Positions 6,865 to 17,172 of a stretch of 22,416 nucleotides of DNA are shown piece by piece. How positions within the stretch are numbered: the stretch's first letter is position 1; the number at the start of each line of letters is the position of its first letter. The position numbers and the translations under genes are program-made. The notes under the pieces are model-generated. The model had not been told where the DNA came from and did no database searches. It saw nothing but the letters and a program-made list of their open reading frames with translations. This stretch comes from Caldisericota bacterium (lineage in GTDB: Bacteria; Caldisericota; JANLFM01): positions 51,717-74,132 of the forward strand of contig JANLFM010000005.1 in assembly GCA_024655865.1 (NCBI GenBank). The letters are read 5' to 3'.

Positions 6865-7785
6865 ATGGAAAAGGCAGTTTATCCTTTAATGATTATTGGT
6901 GGAGGGCCAGCCGGGCTATCAGCGAGTATTTACTCCTGCCGCTACGGTATTAAAACCCTTCTTCTTGCCCCTTTAGGGGGAGGTTTAGCGAGCTCTGCGG
7001 ATAAGATAGAGAACTACCCTGGATTCCCTGAGGAAATTAGTGGCATGGAGCTCGTCAACAAGATGAAAGAACAGGCCGAAAAGTTTGGTCTGGAAATGGC
7101 ATACGCGCAGGTTCAAAAAGTGGAGAGAGAAGGCGGAATCTTCAGTGTTTTCGCTGAAGATAACTATTACTCCCGGGCCTTAATCATTGCTACTGGAGCT
7201 GAGCCAAACAGGCTTGGTGTTCCCGGGGAAGATGCACTTCGGGGCCGGGGCGTTTCCTATTGTGCCACCTGTGATGGACCATTTTTCAAGGGAAAATCAG
7301 TAATAGTGGTTGGCGGAGGGGATTCCGCTCTACAAGAGGCGCTTTACCTGGCTCAAATAACCAGGCAAGTTACTCTGGTGCATAGAAGAGAGCAATTCAG
7401 GGGAGCAGCTTACTTAGTCGACAAAATCATGGCTGCGCCAAACATTTCTCTGAGATTGAGCAGCGTGATTGCCGAAATTAAGGGCAGGGAAAGAGTAGAG
7501 GGAGCGATCATTAAAAACCTGAAAACAGGGAAAGAGGAGTTTCTCCCTGCGGACGGGATTTTTATTTACGTGGGAATCAAGCCCAATTCCGATTTAGTAA
7601 AAGAGCTCGTCAGATTGGATCAGAACGGGGCAATTATTACCGACGAGATGATGAGAACCTCCCAGGAAGGCATTTTCGCCTGCGGGGATGTACGCGCTAC
7701 ACCACTAAGGCAAATCGTTACTGCCTGTGCTGACGGGGCGATTGCTGCTACGAGCGCTTATCACTACCTGAATCCCGAGAAATAA
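6865..7785 (+). CDS. trxB: Thioredoxin reductase (NADPH, FAD-dependent)
   Basis: Flavoenzyme that passes electrons from NADPH to thioredoxin. The 306 residues match the low-molecular-weight bacterial type. FAD-binding [13 protein letters not shown] is at about 11-23. The redox CATC at 133-136 is in [11 protein letters not shown]. The NADPH-binding [10 protein letters not shown] (about 150-159) and HRREQFR (173-179) are present. The second FAD motif is [18 protein letters not shown] (about 270-287). The usual GGQL after the first domain start is GGGL here. HRR favours NADPH. The ATG directly abuts the trxA stop with only a weak upstream GGGA, implying translational coupling. The stop lies two bases from the 3' end of the convergent tRNA-Leu(GAG), so there is no space for a separate terminator. 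Ferredoxin-type reductases share this fold; NADPH use is inferred from the motifs. Confidence 0.95.
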   Translation: MEKAVYPLMIIGGGPAGLSASIYSCRYGIKTLLLAPLGGGLASSADKIENYPGFPEEISGMELVNKMKEQAEKFGLEMAYAQVQKVEREGGIFSVFAEDNYYSRALIIATGAEPNRLGVPGEDALRGRGVSYCATCDGPFFKGKSVIVVGGGDSALQEALYLAQITRQVTLVHRREQFRGAAYLVDKIMAAPNISLRLSSVIAEIKGRERVEGAIIKNLKTGKEEFLPADGIFIYVGIKPNSDLVKELVRLDQNGAIITDEMMRTSQEGIFACGDVRATPLRQIVTACADGAIAATSAYHYLNPEK

Positions 7786-7787
7786 AC

Positions 7788-7872
<85 letters not shown>

Positions 7873-7883
7873 ACTGCTAATTT

Positions 7884-8102
7884 TTATTGGCCGAACAAAA
7901 GGAGGATTACAGTGCTGAGGGTGAATACTACTGCCAGTACCAGGCTAGCGTTCCTTAAAACTTTCTCCCTCTTTTTTTGGACTTTAAAAAGGGTAGCAGA
8001 ACCACCTATGGCTCCCAACCCTTCTCCTCTGGGAGATTGAAGCATTATAAAAATTATTAAAGCGGCAGCAACTACTGCCTGAATTACCCAAAGAGCGCTC
8101 AT
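7884..8102 (-). CDS. secG: Preprotein translocase subunit SecG
   Basis: Small membrane subunit of the SecYEG protein-export channel. It has 72 residues with two membrane helices (about 4-21 and 50-70) joined by the diagnostic cytoplasmic loop LQSPRGEGLGAIGGSATLF. The ATG at 8102 is preceded by GAGGTGAATTAA, a good Shine-Dalgarno. A candidate extended -10 lies in the 35-base gap after gpmI, so secG and the following tRNA-Leu may have their own start site besides readthrough from the glycolytic genes. Placement behind gpmI is common in Firmicutes. Confidence 0.93.
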   Translation of the reverse strand: MSALWVIQAVVAAALIIFIMLQSPRGEGLGAIGGSATLFKVQKKREKVLRNASLVLAVVFTLSTVILLLFGQ

Positions 8103-8122
8103 GTTAATTCACCTCAAATTTT

Positions 8123-8131
8123 ATTATATCA
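8123..8131 (-). promoter_or_regulatory. Extended -10 promoter candidate for secG and tRNA-Leu(GAG)
   Basis: The minus strand reads TG-A-TATAAT (8131-8123) with no convincing -35. The predicted start near 8116 is at the edge of the Shine-Dalgarno GAGGTGAA (8115-8108), so the leader would be about 14 bases. The 13-base run GATATAATAAAAT is repeated exactly upstream of uvrB. Confidence 0.5.
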
Positions 8132-8137
8132 GGTTCT

Positions 8138-9667
8138 CTAAAATAGGGGAACACCGGTCATCTCGGCGGGTTGTGCTATTCCCATGATTTTGAGAATTGT
8201 GGGAGCAACATCAGCAAGGATTCCGCTGTCCCTCAATTCAATATTTTTAACCTCTTTATCCAGGAAAACGAAAGGTACCGGGTTGGTGGAGTGTGCCGTA
8301 ATGGGACTATAATCTCGTGGGTTTATCATTTCCTCAGCGTTTCCATGATCAGCGGTCACGATCATGAAATAACCGTGCTCAATGCAGGATTGCCAGATTC
8401 GCCCGATGCATTGATCGACGGCTTCCGTGGCTTTCACAGCGGCGTCAAACACGCCAGTGTGTCCAACCATGTCCAGGTTAGCGAAGTTAAGCACAATGAG
8501 GCCGTATTTTTCTTCCGAAATTCGCTTTATAACCTCGCCACAGACCTCAAAAGCGCTCATTTCCGGCTTGAGGTCATAAGTGGGAACCTTGGGTGAAGGA
8601 ACCAAAACCCGATCCTCAAAAGGAAACGGGTCTTCTCTTCCCCCTGAGAAAAAGTATGTTACGTGCGCGTACTTTTCGGTTTCCGCGATGCGCAATTGAG
8701 GACAAGACAGGTTGCTAATTACCTCTCCCAGGGTGTTCCTGAGAAGATGCTGAGGGAAAGCGATAGGCAAGTCTAAGGCTTCATCATACATGGTCATGCA
8801 AACATAGTGAACTTTAGGCCAGACGGTGCGAGGGAAACCATTAAAATCTTCTTGGGTGAGCGCCCAGGTCAATTCTCGTGCCCGGTCCGCTCGAAAATTG
8901 AAGTGAATCACGACGTCACTATCTTTTATGGTTACCGGGTCCTGACCATTTTTTCTGATCACAGTAGGCAGGACAAATTCATCGCCTAAACCTCGATCAT
9001 AGGAAAGATGAAGAGCTTCGATGGCGTTTTCTGCCGTCTCCCCTTCTCCCAAAGTTAGCGCATCGTACGTCCTTTTTAGCCTGTCCCACCTTTTATCGCG
9101 ATCCATCGCGTAATAGCGGCCGGATACGGTCGCAATCTGGCCAATTTTCAATTCTTTCATTTTGGTTTCCAGGGAGCGGAGGTAACCCTCTGCAACCTTA
9201 GGTGGGGTATCCCGACCATCCAGGAAGGCGTGGACGAAAACGTTGTTTAACCCGCTCATTCGAGCCATTTCCAGAAGGGCGAAAAGATGATCGAGATGAC
9301 TATGCACCCCACCGTCTGAAACCAAGCCCAGAAGATGAAGATTGGAGCCTCTTTCTTTAGCAATCTTCATGGCTTCCATGAGGACGGGGTTTTTGAAAAA
9401 CTCGCCGTTTCTGATTGAGATGTTGATCCTGACCAAATCCTGGTAAACGATTCTCCCGGCTCCTAAGTTAAGGTGTCCAACCTCCGAGTTCCCCATCTGT
9501 CCTTCAGGTAAACCAACTGCTTCTCCAGAACAAATAAGCCTGGTATGGGGAAAGTACTGAAGGAAAAAATCCATGTTCGGGGTGGAAGCCTTGAGAATAG
9601 CGTTCCCTAAGACATTCTCCGAGATACCCCAGCCATCAAGAATGCAGAGAAGCCCTTTTTGGTTCAT
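8138..9667 (-). CDS. gpmI: 2,3-bisphosphoglycerate-independent phosphoglycerate mutase
   Basis: Mn-dependent enzyme converting 3-phosphoglycerate to 2-phosphoglycerate in glycolysis/gluconeogenesis. The 509 residues match the family. CILDGWGI carries metal ligand D11, and GQMGNSEVGHLNLGAG carries the phospho-acceptor S61. Substrate-binding segments VSDGGVHSHLDH, FLDGRDTPP, GRYYAMDRDKRWDR and NFRADRAREL are intact. The C-terminal metal site TADHGNAEEM and AHSTNPVPFV completes the alkaline-phosphatase-like domain. Its ATG overlaps the pgk stop by one base (TAATG), implying coupled translation. Stop codon TAG, at the normal family end, which shows TAG works as a stop in this genome. tpiA, which often sits between pgk and gpmI, is absent here. 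Confidence 0.97.
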   Translation of the reverse strand: MNQKGLLCILDGWGISENVLGNAILKASTPNMDFFLQYFPHTRLICSGEAVGLPEGQMGNSEVGHLNLGAGRIVYQDLVRINISIRNGEFFKNPVLMEAMKIAKERGSNLHLLGLVSDGGVHSHLDHLFALLEMARMSGLNNVFVHAFLDGRDTPPKVAEGYLRSLETKMKELKIGQIATVSGRYYAMDRDKRWDRLKRTYDALTLGEGETAENAIEALHLSYDRGLGDEFVLPTVIRKNGQDPVTIKDSDVVIHFNFRADRARELTWALTQEDFNGFPRTVWPKVHYVCMTMYDEALDLPIAFPQHLLRNTLGEVISNLSCPQLRIAETEKYAHVTYFFSGGREDPFPFEDRVLVPSPKVPTYDLKPEMSAFEVCGEVIKRISEEKYGLIVLNFANLDMVGHTGVFDAAVKATEAVDQCIGRIWQSCIEHGYFMIVTADHGNAEEMINPRDYSPITAHSTNPVPFVFLDKEVKNIELRDSGILADVAPTILKIMGIAQPAEMTGVPLF

Positions 9668-10848
9668 TAATTTTTCAAAACCTCAATTCCTGGAAGGGAA
9701 CGGCCCTCAAGGAACTCCAGCGATGCACCCCCACCAGTGGAGACGTGGGAAATTTTGTCAGCCAAACCGAACTTTTCCACGGCCGCCGCCGTGTCTCCGC
9801 CTCCCACGATTGTCAAGGCGGTAGACTCTGCAAGGGCAAGGGCGATCGCACGTGAGCCCTGATCGAAGGGAGGAATTTCGAAAACCCCAACCGGTCCGTT
9901 CCAGACTATCGTTTTAGCTTGCTTTATTTTTTCTTTGAACAGCTCACGAGTCTTGGGCCCTATGTCCACTCCGCCATATTCCGCAGGGATTTGCTCCACC
10001 GGGACAACAAGGTGGTCAGAGGGGTTGTTGAGATCTTTAGCCACAACAAGGTCAAGGGGAAGTAAGAGCTCAACCCCTGCTTTGGAAGCCTCAACCATAA
10101 TCTCTTTGGCTTTTTCCACAAGCTCATTCTCGCACAGGGAAGTGCCAATCTGGAGCCCTCTGGCTTTAAGGAAAGTATAGGCCATCCCGCCGCCAATCAG
10201 GAGGACATTTACCCGGGATAAGAGGTTGAGCAATAACTTCAATTTGTCAGATACCTTCGCTCCACCGGTTATGGCCAGTAAGGGCTTCGCGGGGTTTTCG
10301 AGAACTTTGCTCAAATAATCGTACTCTTTTTGCATCAAGAACCCTGCGCAGGAAGGGAGGAAATGAGCGACTCCCTCGGTGGAAGCATGGGCCCGATGGG
10401 CAGTAGCAAAGGCATCGTTGACGTATATTTCTCCCAGTCGAGCTAATTTTTGTGCAAAGGCAAGGTCGTTCTTTTCTTCCTCGGGGTGGAAACGAAGGTT
10501 CTCCAACATTAAAACCTGACCATCCTTCAAGCCCAGTGCTAAGGTCTCCACGTCAGACCCCACGCAATCGCCGGTAACCAACACCTCCTTTCCCAATAAT
10601 TCCCCCAGTCTGCGCGCCACCTTGTCCATCCTTAAACTTTCTACTACCTGGCCATCAGGTCTCCCTAAGTGGGACATCAAAATCACCCTGGCATTCTGGG
10701 AGAGGAGATAATTTATCGTGGGTAGAGAAGCCCTGATCCTGGTGTCATCGGTGATCGCACCGGTCTTTTTGTCGAGAGGAACGTTAAAGTCCACCCTGAC
10801 TAAGACCCGCTTTGATTTGACATCTAAATCCTGGAGCCGCCTGAGCAT
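9667..10848 (-). CDS. pgk: Phosphoglycerate kinase
   Basis: Transfers phosphate from 1,3-bisphosphoglycerate to ADP, an ATP-yielding step of glycolysis. 393 residues from the chosen start. The N-terminal domain has VRVDFNVPL, TDDTRIRASLPTI, LMSHLGRPDG, LENLRFHPEEE and VNDAFATAHRAHAS. The C-terminal nucleotide domain has GGAKVSDK, LIGGGMAYTFL, the WNGPVGVFE region and GGGDTAAAVEKFG then STGGGASLEFLEG. Start ATG 10848 gives the family N-terminus (MLRRLQDLDVKSKRVLVR) and follows the gapA stop by two bases, with AAAGGGA inside the gapA end as ribosome-binding site. An upstream in-frame start at 10911 would add 21 residues that merely overlap gapA. The stop overlaps the gpmI start. Confidence 0.97.
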   Translation of the reverse strand: MLRRLQDLDVKSKRVLVRVDFNVPLDKKTGAITDDTRIRASLPTINYLLSQNARVILMSHLGRPDGQVVESLRMDKVARRLGELLGKEVLVTGDCVGSDVETLALGLKDGQVLMLENLRFHPEEEKNDLAFAQKLARLGEIYVNDAFATAHRAHASTEGVAHFLPSCAGFLMQKEYDYLSKVLENPAKPLLAITGGAKVSDKLKLLLNLLSRVNVLLIGGGMAYTFLKARGLQIGTSLCENELVEKAKEIMVEASKAGVELLLPLDLVVAKDLNNPSDHLVVPVEQIPAEYGGVDIGPKTRELFKEKIKQAKTIVWNGPVGVFEIPPFDQGSRAIALALAESTALTIVGGGDTAAAVEKFGLADKISHVSTGGGASLEFLEGRSLPGIEVLKN

Positions 10849-10850
10849 AT

Positions 10851-11869
<1,019 letters not shown>

Positions 11870-11871
<2 letters not shown>

Positions 11872-13168
11872 ATTCCTTTCTTTGAGATTTGGAGGGTATG
11901 CCAAGCTCCATGCGGTACTTGGTAACTGTTCGCCTTGCAATGGCTATACCCTTTTCTCTAAGGAGAAGGGCGATCTCCTCATCGGAGAAGGGTTTCTCCT
12001 TTTTTTCCACTCTCAATATTTTCCTGATTTCCTCCTTTATAGTGGCCTCCGAGAGTCGGACATCCTTCCCGGATGAGCCACCGGTAATGAAAAATTTCAA
12101 AGGATATATCCCCAGGGGGGTATCGATATATTTGCCCCGAATCGCCCTGGATATCGTGGATTCATGCATCCCCAGAGCCTTTCCAACCTCCCTGAGGGAC
12201 AATGGACGCAACTTAGCCCCCCCATTTTCAAATAAATCTTCCTGTCTTTTTACCAGAAAAGCAGCAACCTTTTCAAGGGTCTGGGATCTCTTCTCGATAC
12301 ATCTGATGATCCACTTAGCGGAAGCGAGCTTTTTGCGCAGAAATTTTCCCGCTTCAGGGTCCTGAAGAAGTTCGCTATATGTGGGAGAGATTGTCAATTG
12401 AGGAAGGTATTCTTTGTTAAGGAAAACCCTGTACTCTCCTTGTTCCTTTTTAACTACGAGGTCCGGGATGATGTAAGAAGGAGGAGGAGAAGCAAACAAT
12501 CGACCCGGCTTGGGTTCTAACATCCTTATCTCGTGGAAAGCTTCATTCAGGTCTTTTAAACTACAATTCAATTCCTGGGCGAGTTTTTTCCACTGACTAC
12601 GACGGGAGATGTGATCCAGGTAATTTTTCACAATCTCCTGAACCAAAGGAGACGAATTCTCATTTTCTTCCAGTTGTAGAAGAAGGCATTCCTTTAAGTT
12701 CCGGGCCCCTACCCCTGTTGGCTCAAATGTCTGGATAATACGCAAAATCTTGTCTACATCGCTTAAAGGCACTTGCAACCTTTGCGCAATCTCTTCGGCA
12801 GAACAGGTTAAATACCCATCCTCGTTGATGTTGTCAATTATTTCCTCCCCGATGAGCAAATCCTGTTCGGATGAAAGATGCATACCCAGCTGAAAGCGAA
12901 GGTGCGAATGGAGATCCGGTTCCATGGCCCTGACCTCACCCTTGTAGTCGTTCTCTGCATACTCCACTTCAAAGTCTTCTTTTCCCTGAAAATCCTCAAC
13001 CGGGATTTGCTCTTCCAGTAATGGATTTTCTTCCAATTCTTTGCTAACAAGATCCCGGAGCTCGGTTATGGGCATCTCCAGAATGAGAATTGATTGCTGG
13101 AGCCTTGGGCTTAAACGCAGTTGTGGTTGTTGAACCAAAGATAGATCTGGTTTAAAAGGAATATTCAT
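11870..13168 (-). CDS. rpoN: RNA polymerase sigma-54 factor
   Basis: Alternative sigma factor recognising -24/-12 promoters, which need an ATP-driven activator. 432 residues, slightly short but complete. The Gln/Leu-rich activator-interacting region is at about 11-52 (LVQQPQLRLSPRLQQSILIL, then ELEENPLLEE). The core-binding domain spans about 80-260 and includes TFEPTGVGARNLKECLLLQL. The helix-turn-helix is at about 326-345 (VGKALGMHESTISRAI, then GKYIDTPLG). The RpoN box ARRTVTKYRM is at 411-420 (consensus ARRTVAKYRE), followed by ELGIPSKSQR. The start overlaps the yvcK stop by four bases (ATGA) and the stop lies inside the gapA ribosome-binding site, so it is embedded in an operon. No enhancer-binding activator gene is in the window. 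Confidence 0.95.
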
Positions 13169-14502
13169 CGAGTTTGACCACCCCTTCTCTTTCTTTGCAT
13201 TATTAATTTCCAGATCACCCGAGCCAATTTTTCTGGATCGTGACGCAGCACCGAGTCCCTTTTTGTCAGATCGGCAAGGATGGGAACTACGCCCAGGGCC
13301 TTTATGGATTGAGCCTCTACTCTCACTGGCTCCGCTTGTTCCTCTTTGTACCGAACAAGCACTTCATCTGAGATGGGAGAGGTACTGATAACGCAGTAAT
13401 CACAAACCTTTCCCCCAGCGTGTTCGAAAAGGACTTTCAAGTGATCGCTCACGGAAAAACCATCTGTTTCCCCGTGCTCAGTCATAATATTAGCAACATA
13501 GATTCGCGGGCATTTAGCATTTCTTACTGCCTCTGCCACCTCTGGCTGCAAAAATGGGGGAATAATGCTTGTAAAAAGGCTGCCGGGTCCGATCAGGATA
13601 ACATCGGCAGACCTGATCTGGTCAATTAATCCGGGAAGCGGTCTGGTATTTCCAGGTTTAAGATAGAGCTTCTTGATCCTTTTACCTGTTTCCCTGATCT
13701 TAGTTTCACCTTCCTCCCTGGTTCCATCCAGAAATTCTGCTTCTAAGGTAACATCGTCAAGAGTGAAGGGCAAAGCTTGCCCTTTCACCCTAAGAACATC
13801 TGAGGCGGCAAGGACAGCCTTGCCGAAATCCCCGGTTACCTGGGTAAGAGCAGCAATAAAGATATTTCCAAAATTATGGCCACCCAATGATTCCCCCTTC
13901 TCAAAACGATACTGGAACAGGTCCTCCATCAGGGGCTCGGTATCTGAGAGAGCTACCAGACAGTTACGAATGTCCCCGGGGGGAAGAATGCCCAATTCTT
14001 TCCTCAACCTTCCTGAACTCCCCCCATCATCTGCCACAGTAACCACGGCGAGTGGTTCACAAGGAAGGAGTTTAAGCCCTCTCAAAAGCGTTGAAAGACC
14101 AGTTCCACCTCCAATGGCGATGATCTTGAATCCCTTTTTCCCTCGCCTTTTTTCGTACACAATTTCCGATAACTTCTCAGGGTGTTCTGGAAGGATAACT
14201 ATTACCAGGGATTCAATTAACTTAGAAAGCCCCCAGACGATGAGCGCAGCTGAGATGATCAAAAGAACTGTGGCTATTATCTCCCTCCAGGGTTCGGCAA
14301 GAGGAGAGAAAGGCAGTTGGGAAAAAAGGTAAGAGAGAGCGGTCTTTATTTTTAGAAGGACCATCCAGTCGAGGAAATATAGGATAACCGCGCAAATAAG
14401 AATTAACAGGCCCAACCCCATGAGGAGAATCCACCTCTTGACCCTCATCCCAGGGTAAAGCCATCTCAGCATTCTTTTTACTCTCTCCTTTATCCCTTTC
14501 AT
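13165..14502 (-). CDS. yvcK: YvcK/CofD-family protein (gluconeogenesis factor) with N-terminal membrane anchor
   Basis: The family binds UDP-sugars and, in B. subtilis, is needed for growth on gluconeogenic carbon sources and for cell shape. 445 residues: about 120 N-terminal residues with two membrane helices (about 24-44 and 74-94), then the Rossmann-like YvcK domain. Motifs: IIAIGGGTGLSTLLRGLK (127-144), VVTVADDGGSSGRLRKELG (153-171), PPGDIRNCLVALSD, GGHNFGNIFIAALT and IGPGSLFTSIIPPFL. The classical Bacillus protein lacks the membrane region, so this one is presumably tethered to the inner face of the membrane. The usual whiA and rapZ neighbours are missing. The start overlaps the preceding stop by four bases (ATGA), as does its own stop with rpoN. 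Confidence 0.92.
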   Translation of the reverse strand: MKGIKERVKRMLRWLYPGMRVKRWILLMGLGLLILICAVILYFLDWMVLLKIKTALSYLFSQLPFSPLAEPWREIIATVLLIISAALIVWGLSKLIESLVIVILPEHPEKLSEIVYEKRRGKKGFKIIAIGGGTGLSTLLRGLKLLPCEPLAVVTVADDGGSSGRLRKELGILPPGDIRNCLVALSDTEPLMEDLFQYRFEKGESLGGHNFGNIFIAALTQVTGDFGKAVLAASDVLRVKGQALPFTLDDVTLEAEFLDGTREEGETKIRETGKRIKKLYLKPGNTRPLPGLIDQIRSADVILIGPGSLFTSIIPPFLQPEVAEAVRNAKCPRIYVANIMTEHGETDGFSVSDHLKVLFEHAGGKVCDYCVISTSPISDEVLVRYKEEQAEPVRVEAQSIKALGVVPILADLTKRDSVLRHDPEKLARVIWKLIMQRKRRGGQTR

Positions 14503-14843
14503 TTGCCAAAAAGACGAGAAAACATAGTTGAAAAAACGGAAAAGAGCAACATTCCTGCCAGAGCTGTCCAGAAACTATCCACGAAAACACCTGGAACTAT
14601 TGAGACTGCAACATAAAAAAGCAGAGCATTCAAAAAAAGGACAAACAAACCCAGGGTCAAGATGTTTAAAGGAAGAGTAAAAAGCAAAAGAAGGGGCTTA
14701 ATGACAGAGTTGAGCAAACCAATCACCAGCGCAGCAAGAAGTGCCCACCAGAAATTTTCCACATGAAAGCCCAGGCCAAATTCCTGAAGAATATAGGAGG
14801 TAAAAAGGAACGCCAGAGTATTTAGTATAAGCCTAATGAGCAT
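14499..14843 (-). CDS. YvlD-like four-helix membrane protein (phage holin family IV superfamily)
   Basis: A 114-residue hydrophobic protein with about four membrane helices. The signature LNSVIKPLLLLFTLPLNILT followed by GLFVLFLNALLF is typical of the YvlD/4-TMS holin-like family found in many bacterial chromosomes. Despite the name, no lytic function is implied and its role is unknown; B. subtilis yvlD also lies in the broader uvrAB neighbourhood. Start: ATG 14843, chosen because AAGGAG lies seven bases upstream. The longer in-frame start at 14909 would add a non-conserved basic tail inside ogt. It overlaps the end of ogt by 11 bases and yvcK by four. Confidence 0.85.
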   Translation of the reverse strand: MLIRLILNTLAFLFTSYILQEFGLGFHVENFWWALLAALVIGLLNSVIKPLLLLFTLPLNILTLGLFVLFLNALLFYVAVSIVPGVFVDSFWTALAGMLLFSVFSTMFSRLFGK

Positions 14844-15348
14844 CCTGCGTCTCCTTAACCAAACTCTCCCAGAAAAGGAGTTTCCTTTTCCATTCCAATC
14901 CCTGAGCAAAACCTCCCAGGCTACCGTTGCTCTTTACCACCCTGTGGCAGGGTACCACTACCAGAAACCGGTTGCCTTTTAAAACCGTTCCCACCGCACG
15001 GGAGGCATTTTCCTTTCCCACCATTCGGGCAAGCTCCTTATAAGAAATGGCGTCACCGAAAGGAACCTTTCTCAATTGGGAAAAGACCGTTTTAGCAAAA
15101 CCGCTGTAACCAGAATAATCTAACCCCAGGTGATCAAACATAACTGGTTCCCCATGGAAGTAGAGCCTGATTAATTCTAAGGCAAGGGACACATTAGTTA
15201 ACTCTTTGGGTATGGGAGCGCTCAGCGGGAATAAAAGATCGTTATCGCAAGATGGGGCATTAGCGGGTAGCTTAACGGAATAAAGCCCTTTCTCCGTAAA
15301 GGTCATAGTTACCCATCCCCAATCTGTTTCCACACAATATCTTTTCAT
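14833..15348 (-). CDS. ogt: Methylated-DNA-[protein]-cysteine S-methyltransferase (O6-alkylguanine repair)
   Basis: Suicide repair protein that removes alkyl groups from O6 of guanine onto its own cysteine. 171 residues, a normal length. The C-terminal domain has PFGDAISYKELARMVG (helix-turn-helix region), SRAVGTVLKGN with the Arg finger, active-site VVPCHRVV with C134, and SLGGFAQGLEWKRKLLFWE. The Asn-Pro usual before the active site reads GNRF. The start at 15348 has AAAGG five bases upstream and lies six bases after the uvrC stop, placing direct alkylation repair in the excision-repair operon. Stop codon TAG. Confidence 0.95.
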   Translation of the reverse strand: MKRYCVETDWGWVTMTFTEKGLYSVKLPANAPSCDNDLLFPLSAPIPKELTNVSLALELIRLYFHGEPVMFDHLGLDYSGYSGFAKTVFSQLRKVPFGDAISYKELARMVGKENASRAVGTVLKGNRFLVVVPCHRVVKSNGSLGGFAQGLEWKRKLLFWESLVKETQDAH

Positions 15349-15354
15349 AAGCCT

Positions 15355-17172
15355 TTATCCTCCTGATCTATTTTCCCCATGTAAATAAGTATAAATTTTT
15401 TTAGCCGTCTTTTCGCCAATTCCTGGAATGCTTGCAATTTCGAGAAAAGAAGCTTTTTCAAGTGCCCGCAGGGATCCAAATGCTCTGATAAGAATCATTT
15501 TTTTCGCGGTGCCAATTCCCGGAATTTCCTCCAGCCTGGATTCCCTTATTTTTTGAACCCGGAGTTTCCGATGATATGCGTTGGCGAACCTATGTGCCTC
15601 ATCCCTCACCTGCTGAAGGAGTTGAAGTACAGGGGAGCTGGGTTTTAAAATTATTGGCTCACTGAACTGGGGTGTAAAAATCCATTCGTTCTCTTTAGCC
15701 AGGGAGACCACATCCATCTCCCTGACAAGATTCCCTAAAGCTTCCAAGGCCGCGTGGAGATGTCCAAGGCCGCCATCTATCAAAATCAAATCAGGCTTCT
15801 TTTCCGAGGAGGAAAACCGTCGATTCAATACCTCTTTGATCATCCCATAATCGTCTTGCCCCTGTAACTTGATTCTATAATGGCGATAGCCCGAGGAATC
15901 CTTCCTGGCGTTGGTGAAAAGTATTTTGGCACCCACTGCCTCCTTAGGCCCAAAATTGGAAATATCATATCCTTCAATTGTGTAGGGAATCCTTGATAAA
16001 CCAAGCTCCAGTTGCATTTCTTTTAAAACATTCTCTTTATTGGCAGAAAGGCTTATGGATTTCAGATAAGTTTGCAAGTGCTCTTTGGCGTTGCTCTGGG
16101 CTATCTCCAGTTGCTTGCGTGCTTCGCCTCTGGGTTGAGGTAGGAAAACCTTCAACCCCTTATTTATCTCCATCCAGCGAATGAGGGCTTCCTTAGCGTC
16201 GGGCTTAAGTCGAACTACGATCTCTGGCGGGATATTCTGGGCCCTCTCATAATATTGTGTCAAGGCAGAAAACTGCAAGTCCATTGGTTCCTCACCAATA
16301 GCCTGAAGAAGGATAAAATGCTCTGAGCCTGATAATTTTCCGCCCCTCACCTTTAACACGGTCAGGCAGGCCTCTCCGCTTTCGAAATAGCAGGCAACAA
16401 CATCACGGTTGACAGGAGCCTGTGAAAGGACTGTTTGCCCTTCCATGATTTTTCGCAGGGCAAATATCTGATCCCTGATTTTGGCTGCGGCCTCGAAATT
16501 GAGATTTCTGACTTCCCTGTTCATTTTGTTTTCCAAATAACCTATAAGTGTCTGTGTTTTTCCTTCCAGAAAGAGAATCATCTCCTTGACCGCATCCTGA
16601 TAATCATCTTGGGAAATCAACCCAGCGCATGGAGCCAGGCAGCGCTTAATCTGGTACTCCAAGCATGGGGCCTTGGGCTTGCCGGTCTGGAAGGGAACTT
16701 TACAGGCAGGAATGCCAAAAATTTCCTTGATTGTGCGTAGGGTCTGCCTCAAAGCTTTGGCTTCCGTAAAGGGGCCGAAATAGCAATCCTGGCCCCGTTT
16801 GAAATGACGGACGATGGAGAGCCTGGGAAAAGGTTCACTCAAGGACACTTTAAGGTAGGGGAAACGCTTGTCGTCCTTTAGTTTAACATTGAGCACTGGT
16901 TGCAATTCTTTGACCAGAGTAGATTCCAGGATCATGGCTTCAGGTATGTTACTGGTCACCGTGAAGGAGAGATCCACCGCTCTTTCCTGAATAATTCTCT
17001 CTTTTTCCGATAAATCCAAACCCTGGCGCATGTAAGCTTTAATTCGCTGCTTTAAGGAAGCAGCCTTCCCCACATAAAGACATTTACCCTCCCGATCGAA
17101 GAACTGGTAAACTCCGGGAGAGTCAGGAAAAGAGAGTGCTTTCTGCATCCAGGGCAGATTGCCCTCAAGCAT
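15355..17172 (-). CDS. uvrC: Excinuclease ABC subunit C
   Basis: Makes the 3' and 5' incisions around bulky DNA lesions after UvrB loading. 605 residues, complete. The GIY-YIG nuclease domain (about 17-95) has SPGVYQF, LYVGKA and R43. A cysteine cluster lies at C157, C170, C178 and C182. The UVR motif (about 211-241) binds the UvrB C-terminus. The RNase H-like domain has D403 in GYDISNFG, D466 in [10 protein letters not shown] and H527 in DEAHRFA. Tandem helix-hairpin-helix motifs lie at about 547-600 (IPGIGTAKK and [11 protein letters not shown]). The usual DISH is DISN; the acidic residues are kept, so activity is expected. The start overlaps the uvrA end by eight bases. Having uvrC directly behind uvrB-uvrA differs from genomes where it is elsewhere. 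Confidence 0.96.
   Translation of the reverse strand: MLEGNLPWMQKALSFPDSPGVYQFFDREGKCLYVGKAASLKQRIKAYMRQGLDLSEKERIIQERAVDLSFTVTSNIPEAMILESTLVKELQPVLNVKLKDDKRFPYLKVSLSEPFPRLSIVRHFKRGQDCYFGPFTEAKALRQTLRTIKEIFGIPACKVPFQTGKPKAPCLEYQIKRCLAPCAGLISQDDYQDAVKEMILFLEGKTQTLIGYLENKMNREVRNLNFEAAAKIRDQIFALRKIMEGQTVLSQAPVNRDVVACYFESGEACLTVLKVRGGKLSGSEHFILLQAIGEEPMDLQFSALTQYYERAQNIPPEIVVRLKPDAKEALIRWMEINKGLKVFLPQPRGEARKQLEIAQSNAKEHLQTYLKSISLSANKENVLKEMQLELGLSRIPYTIEGYDISNFGPKEAVGAKILFTNARKDSSGYRHYRIKLQGQDDYGMIKEVLNRRFSSSEKKPDLILIDGGLGHLHAALEALGNLVREMDVVSLAKENEWIFTPQFSEPIILKPSSPVLQLLQQVRDEAHRFANAYHRKLRVQKIRESRLEEIPGIGTAKKMILIRAFGSLRALEKASFLEIASIPGIGEKTAKKIYTYLHGENRSGG

Noticed and set aside
13673-14332. Plus-strand ORF of 219 codons
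   Set aside because: Antisense to yvcK, with a low-complexity Ser/Pro-rich product and no motif; an artefact.
14499-14843. Holin-like protein as evidence of a prophage
   Set aside because: The YvlD/4-TMS family is a chromosomal membrane protein family; no other phage gene is nearby and it is embedded in a housekeeping operon.
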